From positions 62,001 through 126,000 of the forward strand of contig CAWCVR010000006.1 of NCBI GenBank assembly GCA_963799105.1: DNA of 64,000 bases, in the 5' to 3' direction. A model generated the notes under the pieces. The model had not been told where the DNA came from. It saw only the letters and a program-made list of their open reading frames with translations, and made no database searches. Position 1 is the first letter of the stretch; each line of letters starts with the position of its first letter. Made by a program: the position numbers and the translations under genes. Source of the DNA: CAWCVR01 sp963799105 (GTDB lineage: Bacteria > Acidobacteriota > Terriglobia > Bryobacterales > Bryobacteraceae). Shown in pieces: positions 8,664 to 16,359 of this stretch.

Positions 8664-8978
8664 TCATCCGGCGCGGCGCTCGCGCGCGGCTTCTCCGGCC
8701 ATTTCGGCTTGGCGCCCCTGCCAGAGGCGCTCAGCCGTCTCGCGATCGCCGTCGAGGTCTTCGGTAGAATACTCCAGCCACACCTCGTGCTGCTTGAGGA
8801 AACCATCCAGCTCATAACGGGTGCCGAGCCCCAACATCCGGCGCAACCGATACGCCGTGATCCGGTGCTGACGGAACGTCTCAAGACCGACAGCCTCCAA
8901 TGCGGCGCGCGAAAGATCCCGCCCCTGGGCCTGCAATACCGAGGCTACGTCGTCGGGGATCTCAAGCGTGACTTGCAT
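8664..8978 (-). CDS. UPF0175-family small protein (orphan antitoxin-like)
   Basis: This 104-residue protein begins MQVTLEIPDDVASVL and carries the UPF0175 core LSRAALEAVGLETFRQHRIT, then RRMLGLGTRYELDGFLKQH. The core is an HTH-like fold usually encoded just before a DUF3368 PIN-like toxin. No such toxin follows here; the next gene downstream is the VapB-like antitoxin at 8596. It is therefore an orphan, or the toxin was lost. A second UPF0175 protein with a broken partner lies at 10790. Confidence 0.75.
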   Translation of the reverse strand: MQVTLEIPDDVASVLQAQGRDLSRAALEAVGLETFRQHRITAYRLRRMLGLGTRYELDGFLKQHEVWLEYSTEDLDGDRETAERLWQGRQAEMAGEAARERRAG

Positions 8979-9031
8979 CGGGACCTGCCAGATCCATTAT
9001 TGCGAATGCTGGAAGGAAAAGAGAGCGCGAA

Positions 9032-9070
9032 GCCCGCCGCGGCATCGGCGTGGCGGAAGTGGTGGACGGC
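9032..9070 (+). repeat. 39-nt scrap of the COG1579 gene
   Basis: Positions 9032-9070 match 7184-7222, inside the zinc-ribbon gene, at 37 of 39 bases. Both mismatches are at third codon positions (GAG/GAA, GTA/GTG). In the same frame it encodes RGIGVAEVVDG and then meets a TGA. It looks like a fragment of a homologous copy left by a deletion or recombination. Confidence 0.7.
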
Positions 9071-9071
9071 T

Positions 9072-9374
9072 GAAGGCTTCCGCCACAAACGACATCACCG
9101 GCTTGTCGATTGGCGGGAGCCGCAGTGGCCATACGGCGGTTTCGATCCGGATCTCGGGCCGCAAGATCCCCTGCCCGGCCGCAATCGAGGCATAAGGCAA
9201 GCGGTAGAGAGTGTAGCGGCTCGCATTGCCGGACTCCCGGCGTTCGGGATTCTCCGGGTCAAACTGAAACCCGGCCTCCAGCACGGCATCGGTAAGCGTA
9301 TCGCGGAGATGACGGAGTGCCGGGCGTGTCAGCGGGCTGTCCGAAACGATCTTGAGGTCGATGTCTTCCGACAT
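9072..9374 (-). pseudogene. AbiEii/AbiGii-type nucleotidyltransferase remnant
   Basis: AbiEii-type toxins are nucleotidyltransferases of type IV toxin-antitoxin and abortive-infection systems. Here only about 100 residues are left. RRMSEDIDLKI carries the family FSEDIDL-like Asp pair, followed by RPALRHLRDTLTDAVLEAG, SRYTLYRLPY and RPEIRIETAVW. The N-terminal GGT(S/A) part is missing. At the other end the frame runs into a scrap of the zinc-ribbon gene at 9032-9070, so the C-terminal helical domain is also gone. No AbiEi antitoxin is present. It is a dead fragment. Confidence 0.65.
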
Positions 9375-9485
9375 CCGCCGCGGAAGCGAGGTGTGCGAGC
9401 TGTGGCCGCGGTGCGGATTACGGGGCGTCAGTTTCTTGACTCGAATGAAGGGCGGCGGTAGGGTTGGTAATGAGGGGGGCGGGCC

Positions 9486-9752
9486 ATGACCATCACCATT
9501 AATATCGGGCCGGAGCTTCAGGCGGAACTTGCTCGCCAGGCCGCGACGCAGGGCATCGACATCGATTCCTATGCCGCCGGCCTGCTCGAAAGCGCCGCTC
9601 ATCGTCCAGTTGCCTCAGGTGAACCCACACCGTCCCCTCCCACGGCGGACGTGGTCGAGGCGATCGAGCGGCTTAGGAGCTTTGGTGAAACGCACAAGCT
9701 CTCGCTCGGCGGCATGACGATCCGCGAATTGCGCCACGAGGCGCGCCCGTGA
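9486..9752 (+). CDS. VapB-like antitoxin (partner of a broken VapC)
   Basis: This is an 88-residue protein, MTITINIGPELQAELARQAA, paralogous to the antitoxins at 8333 and 10126. The N-terminal strand and helix are followed by SYAAGLLESAAH and a tail with ERLRSFGETHKLSLGG. A good ribosome site (GAGGGGGGCGGGCC) precedes the ATG. The stop overlaps the next gene by 4 bp. That toxin is damaged, so this antitoxin is now without a functional partner. Confidence 0.78.
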   Translation: MTITINIGPELQAELARQAATQGIDIDSYAAGLLESAAHRPVASGEPTPSPPTADVVEAIERLRSFGETHKLSLGGMTIRELRHEARP

Positions 9753-10088
9753 CCGGAATCGTCATCGATGCTTCGGTGACCTTGTCCTGGTGTTTTCCCG
9801 ACGAACGAACGCCCATGTCCATGAACGTGCTCGACCGGCTCAAGGCTGGTGAGCGGGCGCTCGTGCCGGCATTCTGGTCGCTTGAGGTTTTGAACACGCT
9901 GCTGGTCGGCGAACGCAAGGGGCGCATAACGGCGGAACAGACGAGAGCTTTTTTCGACACCCTGCGTGTTTTGGGCCCGGTCCTCGACTACGCGTCACTT
10001 GCGCAGGCTGCGGTCGGGTTGTCCGCTGGCCACTCTGGATCAGCAGCAGCGCGGAGCGGCAAGGGCCCTCGGCGTTCATTGCTTATGA
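9749..10088 (+). pseudogene. VapC-like PIN toxin with internal deletion and frameshift
   Basis: The N-terminus is a normal PIN start, VIDASVTLSWCFPDE, with the first Asp, then LVPAFWSLEVLNTLL with the Glu. The frame is regular to about LDYASLAQAAVG near 10018. The C-terminal signature PLATLDQQQRGAARALGV follows in another frame and stops at 10088. The segment normally between them, which carries the third catalytic Asp (YDAAYLELA in relatives), is absent. The toxin is therefore inactivated by a deletion of roughly 60 bp plus a frame change. The intact antitoxin overlaps it by 4 bp. Confidence 0.78.
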
Positions 10089-10125
10089 CTTCGTCCGGCG
10101 GCGCCCCAACCGCGGTGGAGGACTC

Positions 10126-10380
10126 ATGACGATTACCGTCAACATCGCGCCCGAGGTTCAGGCTGAGCTGGCACGCCAGGCGGCCGCCCACGGGCGGGTG
10201 ATCGAAGCGTACGCCGCGAGTCTGCTCGAAGGGGCCGTCCGCCATCCCGCCGGCGCCGGCAGGCTGAGCCAGGATCGGCTCGAAGACACCCTTCGAGAAA
10301 TGGCGGAGTTCTCGCACAAGGTCCCGATTCTGCCCGATGAGGCCTTCACGCGCGAAAGCTTGTACCGGGATCACGATTGA
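10126..10380 (+). CDS. VapB-like antitoxin (partner of a broken PIN toxin)
   Basis: This is an 84-residue protein, MTITVNIAPEVQAELARQAA, the third paralogue of this antitoxin type in the region. GGAGGACTC precedes the ATG. IEAYAASLLEGAVRH follows, then an extended tail with ILPDEAFTRESLY. Downstream are the remains of a PIN toxin missing its first half. It could still bind a toxin encoded elsewhere in the genome, but locally it is orphaned. Confidence 0.76.
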   Translation: MTITVNIAPEVQAELARQAAAHGRVIEAYAASLLEGAVRHPAGAGRLSQDRLEDTLREMAEFSHKVPILPDEAFTRESLYRDHD

Positions 10381-10663
10381 TGCCGGATTCAGCAATACCG
10401 CCGGGACGGAACGCATCGCCCGCGTGATCGAGCGGGGCTTTGAGCTTCTGCCGGACAGCCGAGACGTTCATGATTGTTGGCGGCGGCTTCTAGTCACGCA
10501 CGAGGTCAAGGGCGTGCAGGTCCATGACGCCAGGCTGGCCGCAGGCATGTATGTTCACGGCATCGCGTAGTTGCTGACGTTCAATGTCCGGGATTTCCAA
10601 CGGTACGAGGGGCTCCGTGCGATCCATCCCGCCGAACTGATTCGGCCGGCACAGCGGCTTTGA
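10378..10663 (+). pseudogene. PIN-domain toxin remnant with internal TAG
   Basis: This is the C-terminal half of a PIN toxin. FELLPDSRDVHDCWRRLLV and KGVQVHDARLAAGMYVHGIA can be read, then a TAG at about 10568, and in the same frame LLTFNVRDFQRYEGLRAIHP to a TGA at 10663. Relatives have a His or Thr-His pair where the TAG sits. The N-terminal half with the first Asp is missing altogether. The order VHDARL, then LLTFNVRDF, is diagnostic of the family. The gene cannot make an active enzyme. Confidence 0.75.
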
Positions 10664-10789
10664 CCAACCTGGAGCCGGGTTTCCGCGGAAGCCGGCTCCC
10701 GGCAGCATGCGCCGCTTGCCAGTGGGCCGCGATGCGCCGCCCTGCTGTCCTGGTTGACGCCGGATGCGGCGCAGAGTAACGTGAAAGGC

Positions 10790-11056
10790 ATGGATCTCAC
10801 GGTCCACATTCCCGACGACATCGCCGCACGCCTTGCCGGCGGCGTGGATGACGACCTCTCCGGCCGCGCCCTGGAGGCCCTGCTGGCCGAGGAATACCGG
10901 CTTGGTCATCTTGATAAGCCCGACCTACGGCGCTTGCTGGGCTTTGAGACCGGCTACGAGATTGACGGCTTCCTCAAGGCTCACAACGTCTATGAGGACT
11001 ATACGATAGACGATTTCGAGCGCGAGCGGGAAGCCCTGAGAACCCTGGGGTTCTGA
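10790..11056 (+). CDS. UPF0175-family antitoxin-like protein
   Basis: This 88-residue protein starts MDLTVHIPDDIAARL (ATG at 10790; a start 36 bp upstream would add unrelated residues). The UPF0175 core is well kept: LSGRALEALLAEEYRLGHL, RRLLGFETGYEIDGFLKAH and YEDYTIDDFERERE. UPF0175 genes are usually followed by a DUF3368 PIN-like toxin, and a truncated one begins 5 bp after its stop. Confidence 0.82.
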   Translation: MDLTVHIPDDIAARLAGGVDDDLSGRALEALLAEEYRLGHLDKPDLRRLLGFETGYEIDGFLKAHNVYEDYTIDDFEREREALRTLGF

Positions 11057-11060
11057 AACC

Positions 11061-11207
11061 ATGCGGCTGGTTATTGCCGACACCGGCCCGCTGAATTACC
11101 TGATACTGATCGAACACATCGACCTCCTTCCAGCCCTTTTTGAAAGAGTGCTTCGCCTCTCCCGCCACGCCCCCCGTCCCTTACCCCGCCACGTGCCCGT
11201 TCAGTAA
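11061..11207 (+). pseudogene. Truncated DUF3368/PIN-like toxin
   Basis: This frame of 48 residues opens MRLVIADTGPLNYLILIEHI, the N-terminal strand and first catalytic Asp of DUF3368-type PIN proteins, then DLLPALFERVLRL. After that the sequence is unrelated and ends at 11207, inside the 3' end of the convergent ABC transporter gene. About 100 residues with the other acidic ligands are lost. The 5-bp spacing from the UPF0175 gene shows it was once the second gene of that pair. Confidence 0.72.
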
Positions 11208-11873
11208 CTCGCCCTTCTCCAAATGGCACGTCCTCGAGGCGAACTGCGCCGCGTGCGGGTCGTGAGTCACCATCACGATAGTCTTCCCGTATTCCTTATT
11301 CAACCTCGAAAGAATCGTGAGCACTTCCAGCGCGGAGCCGGCATCCAGATTTCCCGTTGGCTCGTCGGCCAGGATCAGGGCCGGGTCGGTGACGATGGCG
11401 CGCGCCATGGCCACGCGCTGTTCCTGGCCGCCGGAAAGCTGGCGCGGGAAGTGCTTCAAACGGTCGCCCAGGCCCACCAGCTTGAGCGCGGTCTCGGCGT
11501 GCTCCAACCGTTCGGCCTTCTTCAGGTTGGTCAGCTTGAGCGGCAACTCGACGTTCTCGAGCGCGGTCAGCACGGGGATCAGGTTGAATTGCTGGAAAAT
11601 GAAACCCACGTTCTCGTTGCGCCAGTGCGCGATTTCGCGGTCGCTCAACTCGCCCAGGTTGTGGCCCAGCACACTGATGCCGCCGGAGGTGGGCCGGTCC
11701 ATGGCGGCCACCAGGTGCAGCAGCGTGGACTTGCCGGAGCCCGACGGCCCCATCAGCGCCACGAATTCGCCCTTGTCCACTTCGAGCGTCACGTCCTTGA
11801 GCGCGATCACGTGAAACTCGTCGCGGAGAAACTCCTTGGTCAGGTTGCGGGTCTGGATTACGGCTTCGCTCAT
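11181..11873 (-). CDS. ABC transporter ATP-binding protein, MacB/LolD type
   Basis: This is a 230-residue ATPase for an FtsX-type ABC exporter. Walker A GPSGSGKST lies near residue 43, the Q-loop region is GFIFQQFNLIP, the signature is LSGGQEQRVAMARA, Walker B is LILADEPTGNLD, and the switch His is in VMVTHDPHA. The LAxGNLD-type D-loop and length are those of the LolD/MacB/FtsE subgroup. It is the last gene of a four-gene operon, and its ATG overlaps the adaptor stop by 4 bp. It would power the two permeases upstream. Confidence 0.93.
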   Translation of the reverse strand: MSEAVIQTRNLTKEFLRDEFHVIALKDVTLEVDKGEFVALMGPSGSGKSTLLHLVAAMDRPTSGGISVLGHNLGELSDREIAHWRNENVGFIFQQFNLIPVLTALENVELPLKLTNLKKAERLEHAETALKLVGLGDRLKHFPRQLSGGQEQRVAMARAIVTDPALILADEPTGNLDAGSALEVLTILSRLNKEYGKTIVMVTHDPHAAQFASRTCHLEKGELLNGHVAG

Positions 11874-13216
11874 AGTCGAACCTTCTGGCGGATTTTGTCG
11901 CCGTCTTTCAATCCGGCGGGCGGGCTCGGAATCAGGTCCTCGCCGCCAATCAGGCCGTCTTCAATGCGGACGCTCGCTCCGCTGGTGGCGCCGGTCTTCA
12001 CGGGGCGGCGCACGGCGCGGCCATCCAGCAACACGAAAACCGCGCCATCGTGCACCGCCGAGGCCGGAATCATCACCACCGGTTTCGGGGGCGCGCCGCC
12101 GCCGGCCGCGCGCTCGGGTTTGGCGTCGGAAAGGAAGCCCACCGACGCGTTCATTTCCGGACGCAGGTATTCGTCGGGCTTCACCACCTTGACCTTGACC
12201 TGCACGGTGGCTTTCTGGCGGTTGGCCTCGGGCGAGATCTCCTTGATGAAGCCTTCGTACTTGCGGTCGGGGAAGGCGTCGGTGGTGACGGTGCCGCGCT
12301 GCGCGGCGTGGAGCTTGGCGAAATCGTTCTGGCTGATGTCCAACTCCACCTCCAGGTCGTTGAGGTCGGCGATCGAGACCACGTAGCCCTTGGCGCCGCG
12401 GTCGCCCACGAAGCTGGTGGTGACGAACTCGCCCTTCTCCACGGCGCGCTCCAGAATGGTGCCGGTGATGGGGGCGCGGATGATGGTGTTGGCGAGGTTG
12501 GTCTCGGCGTAATTCAGCGCGCCGCGGGCCTGGTCCACCGCGCCGCGGAGAGAGTCGATCTCTTCCTGCCGCGGTCCGATGCGCACCAGCTCGTAAGCCT
12601 TGCGCAGCGAATCCACGCGGTGAACGGCGCCGTCGTAGCGCGCTTCGGCATCGTCCACGGACTGGCGCGGGGTGAGTTTCTCCTGCACCAGCTTGCGGGC
12701 GCGTTCGACGGTGACGCGGGCATTGTCCAGGTCCGCCTGGGCGGTGTTCAGGTTGGCCTGGGCCTGGGCGATTTCCTCGGGGCGGGAGCCGTGGTTGGCT
12801 TCGTCCAGCTTGGCCTGCAGGTTGGCAAGCTGGCCTTTGGCCTGCAAAAGCTGGGCTTGATACTCGTCGTCTTCCAGGCGCACCAGCACCTGGCCTTCGC
12901 GCACGCGGTCGCCCTTATCCACGCCGATCCAGTTCACCTTGCCGATCACCTTGGCGGCCAGTTCGATCTTGTGCGCCGCCACGATGTAGCCGGTGGCGTT
13001 GAGCACCACGCCCTCGGGCGCCGCGGCCGCGCTGATGGCCTGCACGCGGACGGTTTCCACCTCGGGAGCCTGTTGCAGCCTGGCGACCACGAGGTAGGCG
13101 GCGCCGGCCAATGCCAGCAGGATGACGCCGGTCCAGACCCAGGCGGCGGGAGACGGCCCTTTTGAAGAGCGCCGGCTGGAGCGGTCGATTTGCAGGTTCT
13201 TGAGTTCCGCGTCCAT
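11870..13216 (-). CDS. MacA-like periplasmic adaptor (HlyD/RND family)
   Basis: This 448-residue membrane fusion protein has an N-terminal cytoplasmic tail followed by one transmembrane helix (AAWVWTGVILLALAGAAYLVV, about residues 24-44). Next come the lipoyl halves flanking a long coiled-coil hairpin (residues about 120-230, rich in Q, A and L) and beta-barrel domains (PITGTILERAVEKGEFV). The C-terminal region is membrane proximal. It would bridge the permeases to an outer-membrane TolC channel; a TolC homologue lies at 42.3 kb. The gene is coupled to the ATPase by a 4-bp overlap. Confidence 0.9.
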   Translation of the reverse strand: MDAELKNLQIDRSSRRSSKGPSPAAWVWTGVILLALAGAAYLVVARLQQAPEVETVRVQAISAAAAPEGVVLNATGYIVAAHKIELAAKVIGKVNWIGVDKGDRVREGQVLVRLEDDEYQAQLLQAKGQLANLQAKLDEANHGSRPEEIAQAQANLNTAQADLDNARVTVERARKLVQEKLTPRQSVDDAEARYDGAVHRVDSLRKAYELVRIGPRQEEIDSLRGAVDQARGALNYAETNLANTIIRAPITGTILERAVEKGEFVTTSFVGDRGAKGYVVSIADLNDLEVELDISQNDFAKLHAAQRGTVTTDAFPDRKYEGFIKEISPEANRQKATVQVKVKVVKPDEYLRPEMNASVGFLSDAKPERAAGGGAPPKPVVMIPASAVHDGAVFVLLDGRAVRRPVKTGATSGASVRIEDGLIGGEDLIPSPPAGLKDGDKIRQKVRL

Positions 13217-13223
13217 AACGATG

Positions 13224-14381
13224 TCAGACTTCCCGCAGGGCGGTGAGAATCTCCTTTCGCGCGGCCATGCGCGCGGGCAGGAGCCCGCCCACGGCTCCCA
13301 GCGTCACGGCGAAGGCCAGGCCCACGGCCATGATGGCGGGCGTCACCCGAAACGCAAACGCCATGGTGGCGAAGTTGGCGCCCACTTGCGTGCTGTAGCC
13401 GTTCAAGCCGAGAGCCAGCAGGCATCCAAGAACGCCTCCCAGCAGCGACAGCAGCACCGATTCCAGAAAGAAACTCAACATGATACTGCCGGGCGAAAAC
13501 CCCAGCACGCGCAGGGTGCCGATTTCGCGCGAGCGGCGCGCCACGGCGGCGTACATGGTGTTCATGGCGGCGAAGCTGCTGCCCACGGCCATGACGATGG
13601 CGACGAAGATGCCGACGTCGCGGATAGGCAAGCCGGAACTGGTCTGCCGGTCGTAGTAATCCCGCTCGCCGACGGCGGTCATGTTAAGCCGCTGGTCGTT
13701 GTTGATGTCGTTGACAAGCGCTTTGGCGGTGACCGCGTCGGTGGCTCTCACGGTGGCCGAGCTGAGGATCTCGATGCGTTGCAGGTCGCTGGATATCTGG
13801 TTCAGGTCGCCCCAGACTTCGCTATCGGTGGCGCCGCCGCCCCCGTCCATGATGCCCACGCACACCCAATCGCCGCGGCCCAAACGGATCTTATTGCCGA
13901 TATGCGCGGACTGGTGCTGCAGGGCGAGCATCTTGCCCACCACCACTTCGCGCTGTCCGGGCCGGTACCAGCGGCCGCTCGCGATATGCACGTTGGGGCG
14001 CAGCGCGCGTCCCACTTCCAGCAGGGCGCGGACGTTGACGTTGACATCGGAATCCTCCACCGCTCCCAGGTTGGCGATGGTCACCATTTCGAGCGAGGCC
14101 AGCGGCTGGCCATCGGCGCCGGTGGCGATGCCCTGCTTGAATTTCAGGTCCTGAAACTGGGCGCGGACGAAGTTGCTCACCAGTTCCGAGTCCGCGCCCT
14201 GGCGCAGCACGATAATGCGCAGCGGGTCTCCGGACGCCGAGAGCGTGACGCGCAGACCGTTGACCAGCGCCAGGATCGCCAGCAGCGTGGCCACGGTGAG
14301 CGCGATGCCGAGCGCGGTCATGAGCGTGGTGGTCTTCCGCACCACCAGGTTCCGCAGGTTGTAAGCGATGGGGATGGCCAT
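13224..14381 (-). CDS. ABC transporter permease, MacB/FtsX family
   Basis: This 385-residue permease has an N-terminal helix (TTLMTALGIALTVATLLAIL), a large periplasmic MacB-PCD domain and three C-terminal helices (GIFVAIVMAVGSSFAAMNTM, IMLSFFLESVLLSLLGGVLG and AVGLAFAVTLGAVGGLLPA). The FtsX signature REIGTLRVLGF is present. The ATG at 14381 (MAIPIAYNLRN) was chosen over an upstream in-frame start, because the upstream part overlaps the preceding permease. It ends 7 bp before the adaptor gene. Confidence 0.9.
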   Translation of the reverse strand: MAIPIAYNLRNLVVRKTTTLMTALGIALTVATLLAILALVNGLRVTLSASGDPLRIIVLRQGADSELVSNFVRAQFQDLKFKQGIATGADGQPLASLEMVTIANLGAVEDSDVNVNVRALLEVGRALRPNVHIASGRWYRPGQREVVVGKMLALQHQSAHIGNKIRLGRGDWVCVGIMDGGGGATDSEVWGDLNQISSDLQRIEILSSATVRATDAVTAKALVNDINNDQRLNMTAVGERDYYDRQTSSGLPIRDVGIFVAIVMAVGSSFAAMNTMYAAVARRSREIGTLRVLGFSPGSIMLSFFLESVLLSLLGGVLGCLLALGLNGYSTQVGANFATMAFAFRVTPAIMAVGLAFAVTLGAVGGLLPARMAARKEILTALREV

Positions 14382-14385
14382 GGGA

Positions 14386-15543
14386 TTAGTCGGTACTGCG
14401 CAACGCCTCCACGATGGGAAGGCGCGAGGCTCCAACCGCCGGCACCAGCGAGCTGACCAGACCGATGGCCGCCGCAATCGCAACGCAGGCCGCCGCCACC
14501 GGAACCTCGATCAGGGGCAGCGTGGGCAGGAAACCGCCGAACGGGCTCTTGGCGACCATTTGCATGAGCAGGGTGGAGATGAGATAGCCGATCAGGCCGC
14601 CCGCCACCGAGATGGCGCAGGCTTCTCCCAGCACCAGTCCCAAAACCGCCGCGGGCGTAAAGCCCAGGGTCTTGAGCACGCCGATCTCGCGCACCCGCTC
14701 GCGCACGGACATCGCCATGGTGTTGGCCGAGACCAGCAGGATGGTGAACATCACGGCCGCCGAGATGCCGATCAGGAACATCTTGACGTTGCCCAGCAGG
14801 GAGAGGAATCCCACCGTGAACGCCTGCTCGCTTTCGGTCCTGGTCTGGGCGGTGGAGTTGTGGAATTCGTCGTCGATGGCTTGCGCGACGCCGGCGGAGT
14901 GGGCCGGATCGTCGATGCGGACATAGTACATGCCGACGAACCCGCGCCGCCTCTCGGACATGGATTGTTCCAGATACTCGCGGTCGAAATACATCACTTC
15001 GCTCGAGCGCGGGCTGTCGAAGATGGCGCGAACGGTGAACTCGAAATCGCCGGGGAAAATGTCGCCCTTGATGGGGATGCGGTCGCCCAACTTAATGTGA
15101 AGACCGTCGGCCACGTCGCGTCCGATCACGCACCCCGCCCGATCCCGCAGAAACGCCTTCTTCTGGTCCTCGGGGAGTTGGAATTCGCCGAAAACCTGGA
15201 AGAGCTTGTCGGGATCGACGGCGAAGCGCGCGAACATGTTCTTGGGATTGCGCGAATCCTTGTAGACGCCTCCGAACCAGTTGGCATACATGACGTCCCG
15301 CACGTGCGGGATGCGCTGGATGCGGTCGCGGTAGGAAAGCGGGATGGCCACCGCAATGGAAATGCGGTTGCGGACCACCAGCCGGACCGCCTGGTCGGGC
15401 GCGGGCGCGCCCATGTAGAAGGCGTGATACATGGAGATCACCACGCCCAGCAAACACATGGAAACGCCGATGCTGGCGATGGTCAGCACGGTCCGGCGGC
15501 GGTTGCGCCAACAGTTTTTCAGGATCAACGGCAGATACCGCAT
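14386..15543 (-). CDS. ABC transporter permease, MacB/FtsX family
   Basis: This 385-residue permease begins MRYLPLILKNCWRNRRRT at an ATG at 15543. Its N-terminal helix is VLTIASIGVSMCLLGVVI. A periplasmic domain follows, then C-terminal helices including ISAAVMFTILLVSANTMAMS and the FtsX motif REIGVLKTLGF. It is the first gene of the operon and would form a heterodimer with the permease 4 bp downstream. A TATACT box lies 13 bp before the start. The reading frame stays open upstream to 15840, but that part covers a palindromic repeat and has no family similarity. Confidence 0.9.
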   Translation of the reverse strand: MRYLPLILKNCWRNRRRTVLTIASIGVSMCLLGVVISMYHAFYMGAPAPDQAVRLVVRNRISIAVAIPLSYRDRIQRIPHVRDVMYANWFGGVYKDSRNPKNMFARFAVDPDKLFQVFGEFQLPEDQKKAFLRDRAGCVIGRDVADGLHIKLGDRIPIKGDIFPGDFEFTVRAIFDSPRSSEVMYFDREYLEQSMSERRRGFVGMYYVRIDDPAHSAGVAQAIDDEFHNSTAQTRTESEQAFTVGFLSLLGNVKMFLIGISAAVMFTILLVSANTMAMSVRERVREIGVLKTLGFTPAAVLGLVLGEACAISVAGGLIGYLISTLLMQMVAKSPFGGFLPTLPLIEVPVAAACVAIAAAIGLVSSLVPAVGASRLPIVEALRSTD

Positions 15544-15665
15544 GTGGAGAATACGTAGTATAGCGGCTGGCGGTTCGCCGCATGTGCGCGGTTCGACGAG
15601 AAGCGCGCCCGCGCGGACGAACGGTGGCGGGGAACCGACAAAGCGCGCCGCGCCTGGTGGGGCGT

Positions 15666-15930
15666 AGGTCTTCGGCCGTGTGATTTGGCGCCTTCGCCGG
15701 GCCGCTCGCTCAGAAACCGTGAATAAGCAATGTGTCACGCAAAGGCGCAAAGCCGCAACGAAGACCCCATTTGTTTTCTTTGTGGCTTTGCGGCTTTGCG
15801 CCTTTGCGAGAGATTGAAGTTGCGGGCTCGAATTGTTCACAGCTTCTCACGCTCGCGGTTCCGAACGGAACCGCGAGCGTGAACGAGCGGCCCGTGGCAA
15901 AGGAACAGCATCTTGCGGTCAGGGCACTAG
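15666..15930. repeat. Palindromic repeat R1, copy a, with inner insertion
   Basis: The outer arms are CCGGGCCGCTCGCTCA on the left and CGAGCGGCCCGTGGCAAAGG on the right, flanked by the R1 ends (GGTCTTCGGCCGTGTGATTT and CATCTTGCGGTCAGGGCACT). Between the arms sits a second inverted pair, CGCAAAGGCGCAAAGCCGCAA against TTGCGGCTTTGCGCCTTTGCG (each trimmed here to at most 20 bases in meaning). A third hairpin is TCACGCTCGCGGTTCC / GGAACCGCGAGCGTGA. It is non-coding. Confidence 0.8.
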
Positions 15931-16359
15931 CGGCCTTCCGCGGCCGGCCCGGTGGGCGCCCCGGCAACCGGCCCTGCGCGGCCACATGCCGGCGCCTTCG
16001 GCCGGTGCGCGGCTTCCGCATTGGCAAGCCCGTTTCCTGACGGGCACTACGCCACGCCATTCCCAGCGCGCCGGTCGAGCGCGGCCAGGCGGCCGGACAG
16101 GATCGGCCGGGCGGCGGGAGCGGGCGCGGGCCCGGCCGGCGGCAGCGCCGCCAAACGGTGCCCGGCGACGGTCCCAAAGGCCAGGCGCCAGCCCCGGAGG
16201 TTTTTCGGTTTTGACAGGGGGCCTGTCAAAAGCGTCTCGTAAGTTGTGGTAAATACTACACTTAGAAAACCGCTTGACAGGACTCCTGTCATTTCCTCTG
16301 AAGACTCCGCCTTCCCGCACGACGCTCGGATGACCGCGGTGCGAACCGGGAATCCCTCC
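15931..16359. other. Non-coding GC-rich spacer with two TGACAGG-N3-CCTGTCA palindromes
   Basis: No gene is supported here. Two 17-bp palindromes TGACAGG-N3-CCTGTCA lie at 16212-16228 and 16275-16291, centres 63 bp apart. Between them is an imperfect dyad TGTGGTA-AA-TACTACA (16245-16260). They could be operators of an unseen promoter or pieces of the repeat families around them. Confidence 0.45.

Noticed and set aside
12050..15558. Long plus-strand frames across the efflux operon
   Set aside because: Both are antisense shadows of the adaptor and permease genes, with no recognisable domain.
14386..15840. A 484-residue form of the first permease
   Set aside because: The added 99 residues cover repeat R1a and its flank; the family N-terminus starts at 15543.
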